Assembly (NCBI GenBank): GCA_003577305.1
Contig: QEVL01000012.1
Location: 1-64,000, forward strand
Source: Burkholderiales bacterium
GTDB lineage: Bacteria; Pseudomonadota; Gammaproteobacteria; Burkholderiales; Burkholderiaceae_E
Reading direction: 5' to 3'
DNA length: 64,000 nt
A program made the position numbers and the translations under genes. How positions within the stretch are numbered: position 1 is the first letter of the stretch; each line of letters begins with the position of its first letter. Below, in pieces: positions 7,752-18,556 of this stretch. Under the pieces are notes generated by a model. The model had not been told where the DNA came from, did no database searches, and was given only the letters and a program-made list of their open reading frames with translations.

Positions 7752-8909
7752 TCAGTCGCTGACCAGCGTGAACTTGCCGTTCTTCACCGTCATCAGCACG
7801 CGACCACGCCGATCGTAGCCCGAGTGGTCCTGCGGCGTCATGTTGACCACACCCTGCGCGGTGACGAGGTCGTGCGTCGCTTCCAGCGCATCGCGCAGCG
7901 CCGCGCGGAACTCCGGCGTGCCCGGCTTGCCTTTCTTCGCGGCCGCCGGAATCGTGTGCTGCAACAGCAGGCCGGCGTCCCACACTCCGGCCCCGAAGAT
8001 CGGCGGGCGCGACCCGAACTGCTTCTCGTACTTCGTCAGGTATTCGAGCGCCGCCTTCTTCGTCGGCACGCTGTCGGGGATCTCGTCGATCACCAGCAGC
8101 AGCGGCCCGACCACCATCGCACCCTCGACTTTCTTGCCGCCGATCTGGATGAACGCACCTGTCGCCGATCCGTGGGTGTGGAAGATGGTGCCCTTGTAGC
8201 CTGCGTCGACGAGCTGCGTGTGCGGCAGCGCAGCGCCGGCGGCCACGCCCGCGACCAGCACCGCGTCGGGGTTCGCCGCGATCAGCTTGAGCACCTGTCC
8301 GGTGACGCTGGTGTCCTGCCGGCTGTAGCGCTCGTTGGCGACGATCTTCAGGCCAGCCTTCTCGGCCATCGGCGCGAAGGTCTTGTACCAGACCTCGCCG
8401 TAGGGGTCGTTATAGCCGATGAAGCCGACGGTCTTCACGCCGCGCTTCGTCATGGCGGCGATCAGGCCGTCGCTGATCACGTCGTCGTTCGGGTGCGTCT
8501 TGAACGCCCAGCGCTTCTGGTCGTCCATCGGCAGCACCACCGCACCGGTGCCGACCGGCGCGAGCATCGGCGTCTTCGCCTCCGCGATGAACTGCAGCAC
8601 GCCCATCGCGTTCGGCGAACCCGACGGGCCGATCATCGCGTCGATCTTCGATTCCGACAGCAGTTTCTTCGTGAGCTGCACGCTCTGGGTGGAGTCGCTG
8701 GCGTCGTCGTAGCTCACGTATTCGACGGTGAAGTCTCCGATCTTCGTCGGCAGCAGCGTCGCGGTGTTCTTCTGCGGGATGCCGACGAAGGCGGTGGGCC
8801 CGGTGGCCGAGGTGATCACTCCGATCTTCACCTGCGCATGCGCCGACAGGCTTGCGGTCAGTGCCAGTCCCGACAGGGCCAGCAGGACTGCGGTTGGTCT
8901 CCTTCTCAT
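7752..8909 (-). CDS. Branched-chain amino acid-type ABC transporter substrate-binding protein
   Basis: A 385-residue periplasmic LivK-type binding protein. A cleavable signal peptide (MRRRPTAVLLALSGLALTAS..AHAQ, cut about residue 25) precedes a Peripla_BP_6 fold beginning VKIGVITSATGPTAF. The ATG follows an AAGGAG ribosome site. It is the fourth component of the Liv-type importer encoded just upstream, separated from livF by 113 bases. Liv-type systems in aromatic degraders often carry aromatic acids rather than amino acids. Given the operon, indoleacetate or a related aryl acid is the probable ligand (inference). Confidence 0.9.
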   Translation of the reverse strand: MRRRPTAVLLALSGLALTASLSAHAQVKIGVITSATGPTAFVGIPQKNTATLLPTKIGDFTVEYVSYDDASDSTQSVQLTKKLLSESKIDAMIGPSGSPNAMGVLQFIAEAKTPMLAPVGTGAVVLPMDDQKRWAFKTHPNDDVISDGLIAAMTKRGVKTVGFIGYNDPYGEVWYKTFAPMAEKAGLKIVANERYSRQDTSVTGQVLKLIAANPDAVLVAGVAAGAALPHTQLVDAGYKGTIFHTHGSATGAFIQIGGKKVEGAMVVGPLLLVIDEIPDSVPTKKAALEYLTKYEKQFGSRPPIFGAGVWDAGLLLQHTIPAAAKKGKPGTPEFRAALRDALEATHDLVTAQGVVNMTPQDHSGYDRRGRVLMTVKNGKFTLVSD

Positions 8910-9022
8910 CGTCTCGCTCCTTCAGCGTGGTTGATCGATGCTGCATTGTGCTACCGCAACCGGCCCGCGGGGCGCCGGCCGCAACGGGAGTCCTGACGTC
9001 CGCTATCCTGGCGTGCGCACCG

Positions 9023-9778
9023 TCATTGCTCGCGTCCCAGCCCGAGATACGACTCGGCGACCCGCGGGTCGTGAGCCAGGTCGGCAGCAGCGCCTTCGAG
9101 CGCGATTTCGCCGTTCTCGAGCACATAGCCGTAATCGGCCACCTGCAGCGCCGCGCGCGCGTTCTGCTCGACCAGCAGGATCGAGACGCCGCTGCGCTTG
9201 AGCTCCATGATGACCCGGAAGATCTCCTTCACGATCAGCGGCGCCAGCCCCAGGCTCGGCTCGTCGAGCAGCAGCAGCCGCGGCCGCGCCATCAGCGCGC
9301 GTCCGAGCGCGAGCATCTGGCGTTCGCCGCCCGAGAGCGTGCCGGCCTGCTGGTCGCGCCGTTCCCGCAGCCGCGGAAAGATGCCGAACACGCGTTCCAT
9401 CGATTCGGCATGATCGCGCGCGCCGGCGCGGTGGCGCGCGAACGCGCCCAGCAGCAGGTTGTCGGCGACGCTCAGCTCCCCGAACAGGGCGCGCGATTCG
9501 GGCACGAGCCCCATGCCGCGTGCAACCATGTACTCGACGTCGAGCGCGGGCGCCGCTTCGCCGAGAAAGCGCACTTCACCGCGGCTGCGCGCGAGCAGGC
9601 CCATGATGGCCGACAGCATCGTGGTCTTGCCGGCGCCGTTCGGGCCGATCACGGTGACGATGGTGCCCGTTTCGACGCGCAGGCGCGCCTCGTGCAGCGC
9701 CTCGACCTTGCCGTAGGAGACGCACAGGTTCTCGACGGCCAGCAAGGGCGCGGTGGCGTCGACCTGCGGCCTGGTCAT
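9023..9778 (-). CDS. livF: ABC transporter ATP-binding protein, LivF type
   Basis: A 251-residue ATPase: Walker A GPNGAGKTT, signature LSGGERQMLALGRAL, Walker B LLLLDEPSLGLAP and the switch His replaced by the LivF-typical LLVEQN. The start at 9778 overlaps the end of the LivM-LivG fusion gene by four bases (ATGA), indicating coupling. The [11 protein letters not shown] lead before LLAVENLCVSYGK is normal. It pairs with the LivG domain of the neighbouring fusion to power import. Confidence 0.93.
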   Translation of the reverse strand: MTRPQVDATAPLLAVENLCVSYGKVEALHEARLRVETGTIVTVIGPNGAGKTTMLSAIMGLLARSRGEVRFLGEAAPALDVEYMVARGMGLVPESRALFGELSVADNLLLGAFARHRAGARDHAESMERVFGIFPRLRERRDQQAGTLSGGERQMLALGRALMARPRLLLLDEPSLGLAPLIVKEIFRVIMELKRSGVSILLVEQNARAALQVADYGYVLENGEIALEGAAADLAHDPRVAESYLGLGREQ

Positions 9779-11577
9779 GCCGCCACCCCGCCCAGATAGG
9801 CTTCGAGCACCGTGGGGTTCTTCTGCACTTCGTCGGGAAGGCCCTCGGCGATCTTCTCGCCGAACTCCATGACCACAACCCGGTCTGCCAGGCCCATGAC
9901 GAAGTCCATGTCGTGCTCGACCAGCAGGATGCCGATCGATTCGCCGCGCAGCCTGTCGAGCAGTTCGGCCAGCGCCTGCTTCTCGCGAAAGCGCAGGCCG
10001 GCGGCCGGCTCGTCGAGCAGCAGCAGGCACGGATCGGCGGCCAGCGCGCGCGCGATTTCGACGATGCGCTGCTGGCCGAGGGCGAGATTGCCCGCCGGCT
10101 CGAACATGCTGGCGGCCAGCCCGACGCGCGCGATCTGGCGTGCCGCCTCGGCGAGCAGTTGCCGCTCTTCGGTGCGCTCGAGCCGCAGGCCGGCGGCGAG
10201 CACGCCGCGCGCGCCGCGCAGGTGCGCGCCGATCGCGACGTTCTCGAGCACGCTCATCGCCGGCAGCAGGCGCACGTGCTGGAAAGTGCGGCTCATGCCC
10301 AGGCGCGCGATCTCCCGGGCGTCGAGCCGCTCGATGCGTCGTCCGAGAAAGCTGATCTCGCCGTCGCTCACCGGATGGGCGCCCGAGATGCAGTTGAACA
10401 GCGTGCTCTTGCCGGCGCCGTTGGGGCCGATGAGCGCCATCACCTCGCCGGCGCGCACGGTGAGGCTCATGTCGTGGTTCGCCACCAGGCCGCCGTAGCG
10501 CTTGTCGACCCCGTTCAGCACGAGGAGCTCGCTGCCGCGCGCTGCCGCCTCGCGCCGCGGCAGCGGCTCGCCTTGCGGCGCCGCGGGGCGCGCGTGCGCG
10601 CGGGTGCGCGCTGCCGGCAGCCGGCGCACGAGGATCGGCCACAGACCGTCGGGCGCGCGCTGCAGCAGCAGCACCATCATGACGCCGAACACGATCACCT
10701 CGAAGTTGCCCGAGGCGCCGAAGATCGCCGGGAGCACGTCCTGCAGCCATTGCTTGAGGACGGTGATGAGGCCCGCACCGAGCAGCGCGCCCCAGACGCT
10801 GAACGCGCCCCCGACCACCGCCATGAACAGGTACTCGATGCCCAGGTTCAGGCCGAACGGAGTGGGATTCACGAAGCGCTGCATGTGCGCGTAAAGCCAG
10901 CCCGATACGGCGGCGAAGAGCGCGGCGACGAGGAAGGCGACCATCTTCGCGCGCGCCGTGTCGACGCCCATCGCTTCGGCCATCAGTGCGCCGCCGCGCA
11001 GTGCGCGGATCGCGCGCCCCTCGCGCGAGTCGAGCAGGTTGCGCGTGAACCACATCGCGGCGAGCAGGACCAGCCAGATCAGGAAGTAGAAGCCGCGTGC
11101 ATCGCGCACCTCGATGCTGCCCAGGTGCAGCGCCGGGATGCCGGTGATGCCGGTGTGCCCGCCCAGGAAGCCGAGGTTGCCGAACAGGAAGTAAAGGCTG
11201 ATGCCCCAGGCGATCGTGCCCAGCGGCAGGTAGTGGCCCGACAGCTTCAGCGTCAGTGCGCCCAGCACCCAGGCCACGATCGCGGTGAGGACCAGCCCCA
11301 GTGCCAGGCCGATCCAGGGCGAGCCGCCGGCCCAGCCGAGCCAGGCAGGCAGGTCGGGGGTGGTGCTCAGCCACGCGCTCGCATAGGCTCCCAGGCCCAC
11401 GAAAGCCGCCTGGCCGAACGAGGTGAGTCCCGCAACGCCGGTGAGCAGCACCAGGCCCAGCGCCACCAGCGCATACAGGCCGATGTAGTTGAGCAGGATG
11501 ACGTGGAACTCGGGCAGCGCGAACGGTGCCAGCGCGAGCGCGACGAGGAAGGCGAGCAGCGGCGCGCGCGGCATCAT
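9775..11577 (-). CDS. ABC transporter permease-ATPase fusion, LivM-LivG
   Basis: A 600-residue fusion. Residues about 1-305 are a LivM-type permease with many hydrophobic helices ([21 protein letters not shown], then [23 protein letters not shown]). An Arg/Ala/Pro-rich linker (about 310-340) leads to a LivG-type ATPase: Walker [25 protein letters not shown] in place of a canonical signature, [11 protein letters not shown], and [23 protein letters not shown]. Fused LivM-LivG proteins occur in Burkholderiales. It begins with Met-Met, overlapping the livH stop by four bases. With LivH, LivF and LivK it forms a complete importer. Confidence 0.92.
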   Translation of the reverse strand: MMPRAPLLAFLVALALAPFALPEFHVILLNYIGLYALVALGLVLLTGVAGLTSFGQAAFVGLGAYASAWLSTTPDLPAWLGWAGGSPWIGLALGLVLTAIVAWVLGALTLKLSGHYLPLGTIAWGISLYFLFGNLGFLGGHTGITGIPALHLGSIEVRDARGFYFLIWLVLLAAMWFTRNLLDSREGRAIRALRGGALMAEAMGVDTARAKMVAFLVAALFAAVSGWLYAHMQRFVNPTPFGLNLGIEYLFMAVVGGAFSVWGALLGAGLITVLKQWLQDVLPAIFGASGNFEVIVFGVMMVLLLQRAPDGLWPILVRRLPAARTRAHARPAAPQGEPLPRREAAARGSELLVLNGVDKRYGGLVANHDMSLTVRAGEVMALIGPNGAGKSTLFNCISGAHPVSDGEISFLGRRIERLDAREIARLGMSRTFQHVRLLPAMSVLENVAIGAHLRGARGVLAAGLRLERTEERQLLAEAARQIARVGLAASMFEPAGNLALGQQRIVEIARALAADPCLLLLDEPAAGLRFREKQALAELLDRLRGESIGILLVEHDMDFVMGLADRVVVMEFGEKIAEGLPDEVQKNPTVLEAYLGGVAA

Positions 11578-12611
11578 TCTTCCTCGTCGACGCGGCGCGT
11601 GGCGAGCGAGCGCCACAGAAGGACCGGAATGATCAGCGTGAAGACGATCACCTCCTTGAACGCCGACGCCCAGAACGACGAAAACGACTCGAGCAGGCCC
11701 ACCAGCAGCGCGCCTGCCGCCGCGGCCGGGTAGCTCGCCAGGCCGCCCACGATGGCGCCGACGAAGCCCTTCAGGCCGATGAGAAAGCCGGTGTCGTAAT
11801 AGATCGTGGTGAGCGGCGCGATCAGGACCCCCGACAGCGCGCCGATGAGAGCCACCAGCAGGAACGCCAGCTTGCCGGCCAGCACCGTGGGGATGCCCAT
11901 CAGGCGGGCGCCGGTGCGATTCATCGCGGTGGCGCGCAGTGCCTTGCCGTAGATCGTGCGCTCGAAGAACAGGTACAGCAGCACGATCAGCGCGATCGAC
12001 GCGCCCACGACCCACAGGGCCTGCCCGTTGAGCGACACGATGCCGAGATCGAAGCGTGCGTCGGTGAAAGGCTGCGTGCGCGAGCCTTCGGCCCCGAAGA
12101 TGAGCAGCCCCAGTCCGACCAGCGCGAAGTGCACCGCGACCGCCACGATCAGCAGCACCAGCACCGATGCGTGCGCGAGCGGCTGGAAGGCGAGCCGGTA
12201 GACCATGGGCCCGAGCGGCACGACCAGGAGCAGGGCAAGGCCGACCTGCGCCGCCTGCGGCAGGCTGCGCAGGTCGAGCAGCGCGACCGCGAGCGCGGCA
12301 GCCGCCGGATAGGCGAGGTTCCAGCCGACGACGGACGCGAGGTGGCGCCGCCTGCCGCTGCGCACCGCGATCGCCGCTTCGACCGCGGTCACGAGTGCAC
12401 CCGCGCCCAGCAGCAGCCACACGGTGCCGGGCGTCTTCCCGGCCTGCAGGCTGGCCAGCGTGAGCGCGCCCAGCGCGACGTATTCGCCCTGCGGAATGAA
12501 GATCACCCGGGTGACCGCGAACACCAGCACCAGCGCGAGCGCGAGCAGCGCGTAGATCGCGCCGTTGGTGACGCCGTCCTGGCCCAGCAGCATGGCGATT
12601 TGCAGGTTCAT
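11574..12611 (-). CDS. livH: ABC transporter permease, LivH type
   Basis: A 345-residue inner-membrane permease. It starts with the LivH-typical [36 protein letters not shown] and contains the conserved EAA-like [23 protein letters not shown] region (about 225-247) before the last helices. The sequence is somewhat longer than usual because of extra hydrophobic segments between 60 and 150. The start ATG overlaps the stop of the upstream dehydrogenase/hydratase gene by four bases, tying transport to the catabolic genes. Confidence 0.92.
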   Translation of the reverse strand: MNLQIAMLLGQDGVTNGAIYALLALALVLVFAVTRVIFIPQGEYVALGALTLASLQAGKTPGTVWLLLGAGALVTAVEAAIAVRSGRRRHLASVVGWNLAYPAAAALAVALLDLRSLPQAAQVGLALLLVVPLGPMVYRLAFQPLAHASVLVLLIVAVAVHFALVGLGLLIFGAEGSRTQPFTDARFDLGIVSLNGQALWVVGASIALIVLLYLFFERTIYGKALRATAMNRTGARLMGIPTVLAGKLAFLLVALIGALSGVLIAPLTTIYYDTGFLIGLKGFVGAIVGGLASYPAAAAGALLVGLLESFSSFWASAFKEVIVFTLIIPVLLWRSLATRRVDEEE

Positions 12612-14623
12612 TCGGTCTTCGTGAAATCGGGCGTGCGCCGCTCGTGGAAGGCGGCAATGCCTTCGCGCGCGGCGGCAGTGCAGGCACTGGCCCCGAATGC
12701 GCGGTAGCCGATTTCGAGCGCTTCGGCCAGCGTGGGCGCGGCGGCCGCTTCGCGCACTGCCCGCTCGATCAGCCCGACCGTCGTGCGGGAGAGCGCCATC
12801 CCGCCGGCGGCGGTCGACACCTCGCCGTCGAATGGCGGAATTGCGACCGGGCCGTCGGGGATCGGCGTGCGCCGGGCCGCGAGTGCGCGCACCCGCCGCA
12901 CTGCCGCGTGCACCAGCGAGCGTGGGTCGTCGGCCAGTTCGTCGACGATGCCGAGCTCGTGCGCGCGCCTGGCCTGCAGTCGCTCGCCGCGTCGCAGCAT
13001 TTCGTGGAACACCGCAGCTGCGCCGGGCCAGCGCCGGTACGGCACCACCATCGCACCGATGCCCGGCAGGATGCCCAGCGTCACCTCGGGCAGCTGCATC
13101 CACGCGTCGCGCGTGGCCACCAGCGCGTGGCAGCGCATTGCCAGCTCGAAGCCGCCGCCCAGTGCCATGCCGTTGACTGCGGCGACCACCGGCTTGGCCA
13201 TGGCGTCGAGGTGCACGAGCAGGCGCGAGCAATCGCGCGCGTATTGCACCGACGCGTCGGCGTCGCCGAGCATCGACGGGAAGCGCCCGATGTCGGCGCC
13301 TGCGCAGAATGCCCGCGTGCCGTAGCCGGTGATCACGAAGCCGGCAATCGCCTCGTCGCTCTCGTGCCGGCGGATCACTTCGAGGATCTCGTCGGTCATT
13401 TCGTCGTGCAGCGCGTTCAGCGCCTCGGGTCGCCGAAGGGTGATCACCTTGACCCCGTCGAGCTCGTCGACCAGCACGTGGCGCTCGAAGCGCTGGTAGT
13501 CGGCGAGAGCCCGTTTCGGCATCGGCATGCCGGGCCGCTCGCGCGCGAAGCGCTCGAGCACGCGCGCACTCTGCGCGTCGCCGAGCGCGCGCATCAGTTC
13601 GAGCGGGCCGCGCCGGAAGCCGAGCGCGACGCGACAGCCGAGGTCGAGGTCGGCTGCGCCGCCGATCGCGCGATCGAGGATGTCCACCGACTGCGAGAAC
13701 AGCACGCCGAGCAGCCGGTCGCGCACCGCTGCCGCGGTGTCGGGGGCGACCTCGAGTCGCTGGTTCGGACCGACCGTGACCCACTTGTCGACCGAGCGGA
13801 AAATCGAGGCCGGCCGGTAGTGCTCGCCCTCTTCGTCGGCCTGCAGCGTATTGGTCTCGACGATGATCGGGTTGCCGCGCGCCAGGTTGAGCACGAAGAA
13901 GGGCCCCGCGTGCACGTAGTCGGCGGCGACGCTGTCGATCTCGCCGGCCGTCGCCCGCCCGAGCAGCAGCGCCGACTCGTTGCACCAGTTGTCGAAGATG
14001 CGGTCGAGCATGAAGCACGGTGCGTCGGCGGTGACCAGCGGCAGCTTGCCGGTCTCGCAGAACAGGCGCCTGAGGTGCGCGACGAGCGCCGGATCGGCGT
14101 CCGGCCAGTCGATCACCTCGACTGCCGGGTTGCGCCAGGCGGGCGCGAAGAAATGCGTGACGGTGGCGCGCCGCTTCTCGCGCAGCTGCGCGAAGATGCG
14201 CGCCGCCGGCAGCGAGCTCGTGTTCGACGTGATGATCGCGTCGGGCGCCACGCGCGCCTCGACCTCGGCGAAGATGCGCCGCTTCAGCGCGAGATTCTCG
14301 GTGGCCGCCTCGAGCACCCAGTCGCAGCCCGCGATCGCGTCGTAGTCGGTCGTGCCGGCGATGCCGGCCAGCACCGCGTCCCTGTCGGTGGGCTTCATCT
14401 TGCCGCGCGCGACCGCCTTCTCGGCGTAGCCGCGCAGCCGCGCGATCGCCGCGTCGAGCGCCGGCTGCTGCAGGTCGACCAGCGTGAGCGAGAGCGACGG
14501 CAGTGCGCTCTTGAGGTAATAGCCGATGTCCGGGCCGATCGAGCCGGCGCCGATGATCGCAACGTGCCCGGGCATCGGGCGCACGGGCGCCTGCAGCAAC
14601 GGATTGGAGAAGGTCGTGTTCAC
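12608..14623 (-). CDS. 3-hydroxyacyl-CoA dehydrogenase / enoyl-CoA hydratase fusion
   Basis: A 671-residue two-domain beta-oxidation enzyme. N-terminal: NAD-binding HAD domain ([28 protein letters not shown]; catalytic His in THFFAP) and HAD C-domain to about residue 360. C-terminal from about 405: crotonase domain with AFCAGADI (oxyanion hole) and both catalytic Glu positions filled (GGGFELAM and QLPEVTLG). The order is the reverse of FadB/FadJ. GTG at 14623 is preferred because GGGAGGA precedes it; an ATG 24 codons upstream has no ribosome site. In the indoleacetate scheme it would hydrate 2-aminocinnamoyl-CoA and oxidise the 3-hydroxy product to the 3-oxoacyl-CoA used by the thiolase of the same operon. 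Confidence 0.9.
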   Translation of the reverse strand: MNTTFSNPLLQAPVRPMPGHVAIIGAGSIGPDIGYYLKSALPSLSLTLVDLQQPALDAAIARLRGYAEKAVARGKMKPTDRDAVLAGIAGTTDYDAIAGCDWVLEAATENLALKRRIFAEVEARVAPDAIITSNTSSLPAARIFAQLREKRRATVTHFFAPAWRNPAVEVIDWPDADPALVAHLRRLFCETGKLPLVTADAPCFMLDRIFDNWCNESALLLGRATAGEIDSVAADYVHAGPFFVLNLARGNPIIVETNTLQADEEGEHYRPASIFRSVDKWVTVGPNQRLEVAPDTAAAVRDRLLGVLFSQSVDILDRAIGGAADLDLGCRVALGFRRGPLELMRALGDAQSARVLERFARERPGMPMPKRALADYQRFERHVLVDELDGVKVITLRRPEALNALHDEMTDEILEVIRRHESDEAIAGFVITGYGTRAFCAGADIGRFPSMLGDADASVQYARDCSRLLVHLDAMAKPVVAAVNGMALGGGFELAMRCHALVATRDAWMQLPEVTLGILPGIGAMVVPYRRWPGAAAVFHEMLRRGERLQARRAHELGIVDELADDPRSLVHAAVRRVRALAARRTPIPDGPVAIPPFDGEVSTAAGGMALSRTTVGLIERAVREAAAAPTLAEALEIGYRAFGASACTAAAREGIAAFHERRTPDFTKTE

Positions 14624-14704
14624 GGGTTCCTCCCGGAGCGGGCCGGTTCGGGCTGGAGAGATGGCCGGACCGTGCCGGCCGAAGCGATCGGACACAAGGC
14701 GTTC

Positions 14705-15895
14705 TCAGGCGACCAGTCCGGCACCGCGCAGCGCCCGGATTTCATCGGCCGAATAGCCGGCTTCGCCCAGCACACGCCCGGTGTCGGCGCCGTAGCGCGG
14801 CGGCGCCGGCAGTTCGGCGCGCGCGCCGGCCACGTCCACCGCCATCGGCTGCATGTGCACGACCCGGCCGTCGGGCATCGTGGTGCGCGTGAGCTTGTCG
14901 CGCAATGCAGGCAGTTCGCGCACCTGCCGGATGTCGAGGATGCGCGTGGCCGGAACCGTCGCCGCGCGAAGATCGGCGAGGATCGCGTCGGCGGTGTGCG
15001 CGCGCGTGACCGCCGCCATGTCGCGGTGGATCGCCTCGCGTTCGCGGTGGCGCCCCTCGTTGGTCGCGCGCATCTCGCCGGCCACCGGCGCGAACTTCGG
15101 GATGGCGGTGAGCCGGCGCCACTGCACGTCGCTGCCGATCGCCAGGTACACGTAGCCGTCGCTGGTCGGATAGACGTTGGTCGGAATGAACTTGCGGTGC
15201 TCGTTGCCGGAGCGGGTGATCTCGTTGGGCTGGCAATCGAAGTCGACCAGCGGCAGCACGGTGATCAGCCAGGAGGCCGCCGCCTGCAGCATCGATACGT
15301 CGATGCGCGTGCCGCGGCCGGTCTCGTTGCGTTCGAGCAGTGCCGCCATCACGTTGGCGTAGACCTCGTCGCCGGCCTTCAGGTCGATCACGGGAATGCC
15401 GGTGAGCGTCGGCGGGCCGTCGGGGTCGCCGGTGACCTCCATGTAGCCGGCCATCGCCTGCATCACCGGGTCGTAGCCCGGCGCCTCCGGATAAGCCGGA
15501 CCCATTGCCGAGATGCCGGCCCAGATCAGGTCGGGCTTGACCGCCGACAGCGTCTCGTAGTCGATGCCGAGCGCGCGGTAGCGCGACGGCATCGTGTTGC
15601 AGCAGAACACGTCGACGTTCAGTTCGCGGATCAGCCGCTGCAGCACCTCGCGGCCGCGCTCGTCCTTCAGGTTCAGCGCGATCGCTTCCTTGCCGACATT
15701 GGGCGCCACGAAGTAGCTGCGCCGGTCGTCCTCGGCCACCCGCGATCCGATGTAGCGGTTCGGATCGCCCGGCAGCCCGGAGCCGCCGGGCGTGGACTCG
15801 ATGCGGATCACGCGCCAGCCCAGTTGCGCGAAGCGCAGCGTCGCCGACGGCAGCGACAGTGCCTGCTCCATCGAGAGAACCGTGCGGCGCCTCAT
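14705..15895 (-). CDS. iaaL: CaiB/BaiF family (class III) CoA-transferase
   Basis: A 396-residue class III CoA-transferase. The catalytic Asp that forms the acyl-aspartyl anhydride is Asp171 in [21 protein letters not shown], and the N-terminal [17 protein letters not shown] and [14 protein letters not shown] segments are family typical. In the Aromatoleum indoleacetate pathway a CaiB-type enzyme (IaaL) moves CoA within (aryl)succinyl-CoA, so that the thioester sits next to the aryl-bearing carbon as the mutase requires. The symbol is by analogy of family and operon position. It is followed after 81 bases by the dehydrogenase/hydratase gene and preceded by the MoaD-like gene. Confidence 0.78.
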   Translation of the reverse strand: MRRRTVLSMEQALSLPSATLRFAQLGWRVIRIESTPGGSGLPGDPNRYIGSRVAEDDRRSYFVAPNVGKEAIALNLKDERGREVLQRLIRELNVDVFCCNTMPSRYRALGIDYETLSAVKPDLIWAGISAMGPAYPEAPGYDPVMQAMAGYMEVTGDPDGPPTLTGIPVIDLKAGDEVYANVMAALLERNETGRGTRIDVSMLQAAASWLITVLPLVDFDCQPNEITRSGNEHRKFIPTNVYPTSDGYVYLAIGSDVQWRRLTAIPKFAPVAGEMRATNEGRHREREAIHRDMAAVTRAHTADAILADLRAATVPATRILDIRQVRELPALRDKLTRTTMPDGRVVHMQPMAVDVAGARAELPAPPRYGADTGRVLGEAGYSADEIRALRGAGLVA

Positions 15896-15940
15896 GCGGG
15901 CATGCCTTCGTCGATACGGTGGAAAGTCAAGGCGCTCTCC

Positions 15941-16192
15941 TCAGCCGCCCGCGATCGGCGGGGCCAGAACCACCTCGTCGTCGTCGCGCACCGGATGGTC
16001 GCGGTTCGCATACTCGTCGTTCACCGAGACCAGCACGACGTCGATGTAGTCGAAGGCACGCCTGAAGCGCTCGTCGCGGTTCGCGAGCCAGTCGAGCAGC
16101 ATGCCCACGTTGCTGATCCCGTCGGGCAGGGCGATGCTCTCCGATTCGCATCCCATGCTGTGGCGAAGCCAGGCGAAGTACTTCAGTTTCAT
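15941..16192 (-). CDS. MoaD/ThiS-family sulfur-carrier-like protein
   Basis: An 83-residue beta-grasp protein: MKLKYFAWLRHSMG opening, a central LLDWL helix, VLVSVNDEYANRDHPVRDDDEVVLAPPIAGG ending. It finishes in Gly-Gly, the residues activated by adenylation and thiocarboxylation in MoaD, the small subunit of molybdopterin synthase. It lies 6 bases after the molybdenum hydroxylase large subunit gene, so it is probably a dedicated extra MoaD that boosts cofactor supply for that enzyme. MoaE is not seen in the window. Confidence 0.82.
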   Translation of the reverse strand: MKLKYFAWLRHSMGCESESIALPDGISNVGMLLDWLANRDERFRRAFDYIDVVLVSVNDEYANRDHPVRDDDEVVLAPPIAGG

Positions 16193-16198
16193 GCCCGC

Positions 16199-18556
16199 TC
16201 AGACCGTCACGCTCTCGCGCCTGACCGTGGCCCCGCCGGCAGCCGCCGCCCGCTTCTCGTGGATCGCGCGCGCGACCGTCTCCGGCGTCATCGGTGGATC
16301 GAAGATGCGCACGCCGGTGGCGTTGTACAGCGCGTTGGCGATGGCCGGGGCGATCACGATCGTGGGCAGTTCGGCGATGCCCTTGGCGCCATAGGGACCC
16401 TCGGCGCAGTCGCTCTCGATGAAGTGCATCTCGATGGGCGGCATCTCGGGCGCCGTGATCAGCTTGTAATCGCGAAACGACGGGTTCCTCAGCATGCCGT
16501 TCTCGATGCGCATGTTCTCGCTCATCGCGTAGCCGAGCCCGATCGCGATCCCGCCTTCGACCTGGCCTTCGAGGCCCATGCGATTGATGACGCGGCCGAC
16601 GTCCTGCGCAACGGTGATTTTCTCGACCACGATCTCGCCGGTGAGCGTGTCGACGGTGATCTCGGCGACGTGCACCGCGTGGGCATACGCGGCCGAGTGG
16701 TCGGAGACGTGCTTCGCGCCTTCGGGCTCGCTCCTGGGTTCGTAGTAGTCGGTGACCATCACCAGTTCGGGTTCGGCCTGGAAGTGCATCTGGCGCATCA
16801 GGCGCTCGAGCCTGATGAGCGCGGTGCCGTCGTTCGCGCGCACCACCCAGCCGCCGCGCAGGTCGAGGTTCTGCGCGGGTTCGTCGAGGAACTTTTCGGC
16901 GGCGTTCAGGATCTGCGTCTTCGCCTTGCGCGCGGCACGGCGCGCTCCGTTGCCCGCGATGAAGGTGGTGCGCGAAGCGTGCACGCCCACGTCCCACGGC
17001 GCGATGTCGGAATCGTTGTTGACGAGGGTCACGTGCTCGAGCGGCACGCCCAGCTCCTCGGCGGCGATCAGCGTGATCACCGCGTCGATGCCCTGGCCGA
17101 TCTCGGAGGCACCGGTGATGACCGTGACCCGGGCGTAGTCGTCCACCTTCAGGATGGTGCCGATGCCGTCGGACTTGTGGATCTTGGCGCCTCCGGCGTT
17201 GTGGATCGACGAGGCGAGGCCGATGCCTTTCTTGTAGCGCCCGGGCGCATCGCGCAGCGCCGCGTACTCCCGGTGCTTGCGGCTGTAGTCGCTGGCCCGG
17301 GCGGCGGTCTGCAGGCATTCGACGAAGGCGCATTCGCGCAGGAACGATTTCTGCGGCGTGGTCTCGCCCGATACCTGGGCGTTCTTCAGGCGGAACTCGA
17401 GCGGATCCAGGTCGACCATTTCGGCCAGCATGTCGATCTGCTGCGCGGTGGCGTAGCTGGTCTGGACGTTGCCGTAGCCGCGGAACGATCCGGCATAGGG
17501 GTTGTTGGTGTAGATCGCCTGCGCCTTGAAGTCGACGACCGGCACGCGATAGTGACCGGAAGTGGTGCGCATCATGATGACCGGAATCGTCGGTCCCCAC
17601 GAGGTGTAGGCGCCGTTGTCGAGCAGCACGTCGGCGCTGCGGAAGGTGAGCACGCCGTCGCGGGTGCAGCCGGTGCGCATGTGGATGATCGCGGCCTGGC
17701 GCGTGGGCGAAGCCTTGAACTCCTCCTCGCGCGTATACGTGACCTTGACCGGCCGGCCGGTCTTCTTCGCCAGCAGCGCGGCGATCGGCTCGTAGGGATA
17801 GACGTCGAGCTTGGAGCCGAAGGCGCCGCCCACGGGCGGCTGGATGACCCGGATGTCGCCCGGATCCATGCCCAGCGCCGGAGCGAGGTCCATCTTGTAG
17901 TTGTACGGGTACTGCGTCTGCGTCCAGATCGTCAGCTTGCCGTTGTGGTCGAAGTCGGCAATCGCGCACGAAGTGCCCATGCAGCAGTGCGTCACGTGGT
18001 GCGGGCGGAACACGTTGTCGACGATCAGGTCGGAGGCGGCTTCGGCCGCGGCCAGGTCGCCGTGCCTGAACTCGAAGTGCAGGCTCCTGTTGCCGGGAAA
18101 ATCGTCGTGGACGAGCGGGGCGCCTTCCCGGGCGCCGGCCTCGGGCGTGAACACGCCCGGCAGGTCTTCGTATTCGACTTCGATCAACCCGAGCGCGCGG
18201 GCGGCGAGCTCTTCGGTTTCGGCCGCGACCGCGGCGATCTCGTCGTGCTCGCAGCGCACCTTGTCCTTGAGTGCGACGTTGTCGCGCACGAAGCCGAATT
18301 TCATGCCGGCGGCGTCCTTGCCGGTGAGCACCGCGTGCACGCCCGGAAGCCTGCGCGCCGCCTCGGTGTCGATGCGAACGATCCTGGCGTGCGGCCGGCC
18401 GGCGAACAGCACCTTGCCGATCAGCATCTGCGGCAACACCATGTCGTTGATGTAGCGCGTCTTGCCCGTGGCCTTGTCGGGAGCGTCGGGTTTCCTGACT
18501 CGCTGGCCGATCAGGGACGTCTTCATGATGGGTGAAGGATTGGCGCTCTTCTTCAT
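16199..18556 (-). CDS. Molybdenum hydroxylase large subunit (xanthine dehydrogenase family)
   Basis: A 785-residue molybdopterin-binding subunit. It has the family motifs: DKATGKTRYINDM near the start, PPVGGAFGSK (cofactor contact), SFRGYGNVQ (the conserved Arg loop), ASEIGQGIDAV, and PYGAKGIAELPTIVIAPAIANAL with the Glu at the position of the catalytic base. The start at 18556 overlaps the small-subunit stop (ATGA). With the 2Fe-2S and FAD subunits it forms a three-subunit hydroxylase that uses water as the oxygen source, hence works without oxygen. In the proposed pathway it oxidises C2 of the indole ring of indoleacetate or its CoA ester. Substrate is inference from the operon. Confidence 0.9.
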   Translation of the reverse strand: MKKSANPSPIMKTSLIGQRVRKPDAPDKATGKTRYINDMVLPQMLIGKVLFAGRPHARIVRIDTEAARRLPGVHAVLTGKDAAGMKFGFVRDNVALKDKVRCEHDEIAAVAAETEELAARALGLIEVEYEDLPGVFTPEAGAREGAPLVHDDFPGNRSLHFEFRHGDLAAAEAASDLIVDNVFRPHHVTHCCMGTSCAIADFDHNGKLTIWTQTQYPYNYKMDLAPALGMDPGDIRVIQPPVGGAFGSKLDVYPYEPIAALLAKKTGRPVKVTYTREEEFKASPTRQAAIIHMRTGCTRDGVLTFRSADVLLDNGAYTSWGPTIPVIMMRTTSGHYRVPVVDFKAQAIYTNNPYAGSFRGYGNVQTSYATAQQIDMLAEMVDLDPLEFRLKNAQVSGETTPQKSFLRECAFVECLQTAARASDYSRKHREYAALRDAPGRYKKGIGLASSIHNAGGAKIHKSDGIGTILKVDDYARVTVITGASEIGQGIDAVITLIAAEELGVPLEHVTLVNNDSDIAPWDVGVHASRTTFIAGNGARRAARKAKTQILNAAEKFLDEPAQNLDLRGGWVVRANDGTALIRLERLMRQMHFQAEPELVMVTDYYEPRSEPEGAKHVSDHSAAYAHAVHVAEITVDTLTGEIVVEKITVAQDVGRVINRMGLEGQVEGGIAIGLGYAMSENMRIENGMLRNPSFRDYKLITAPEMPPIEMHFIESDCAEGPYGAKGIAELPTIVIAPAIANALYNATGVRIFDPPMTPETVARAIHEKRAAAAGGATVRRESVTV

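Noticed and set aside
12644-18535. A plus-strand open frame of almost 2000 codons
   Set aside because: It lies antisense to five well-identified genes (hydratase fusion through molybdenum hydroxylase), and its His/Arg/Asp-rich translation has no domain pattern.
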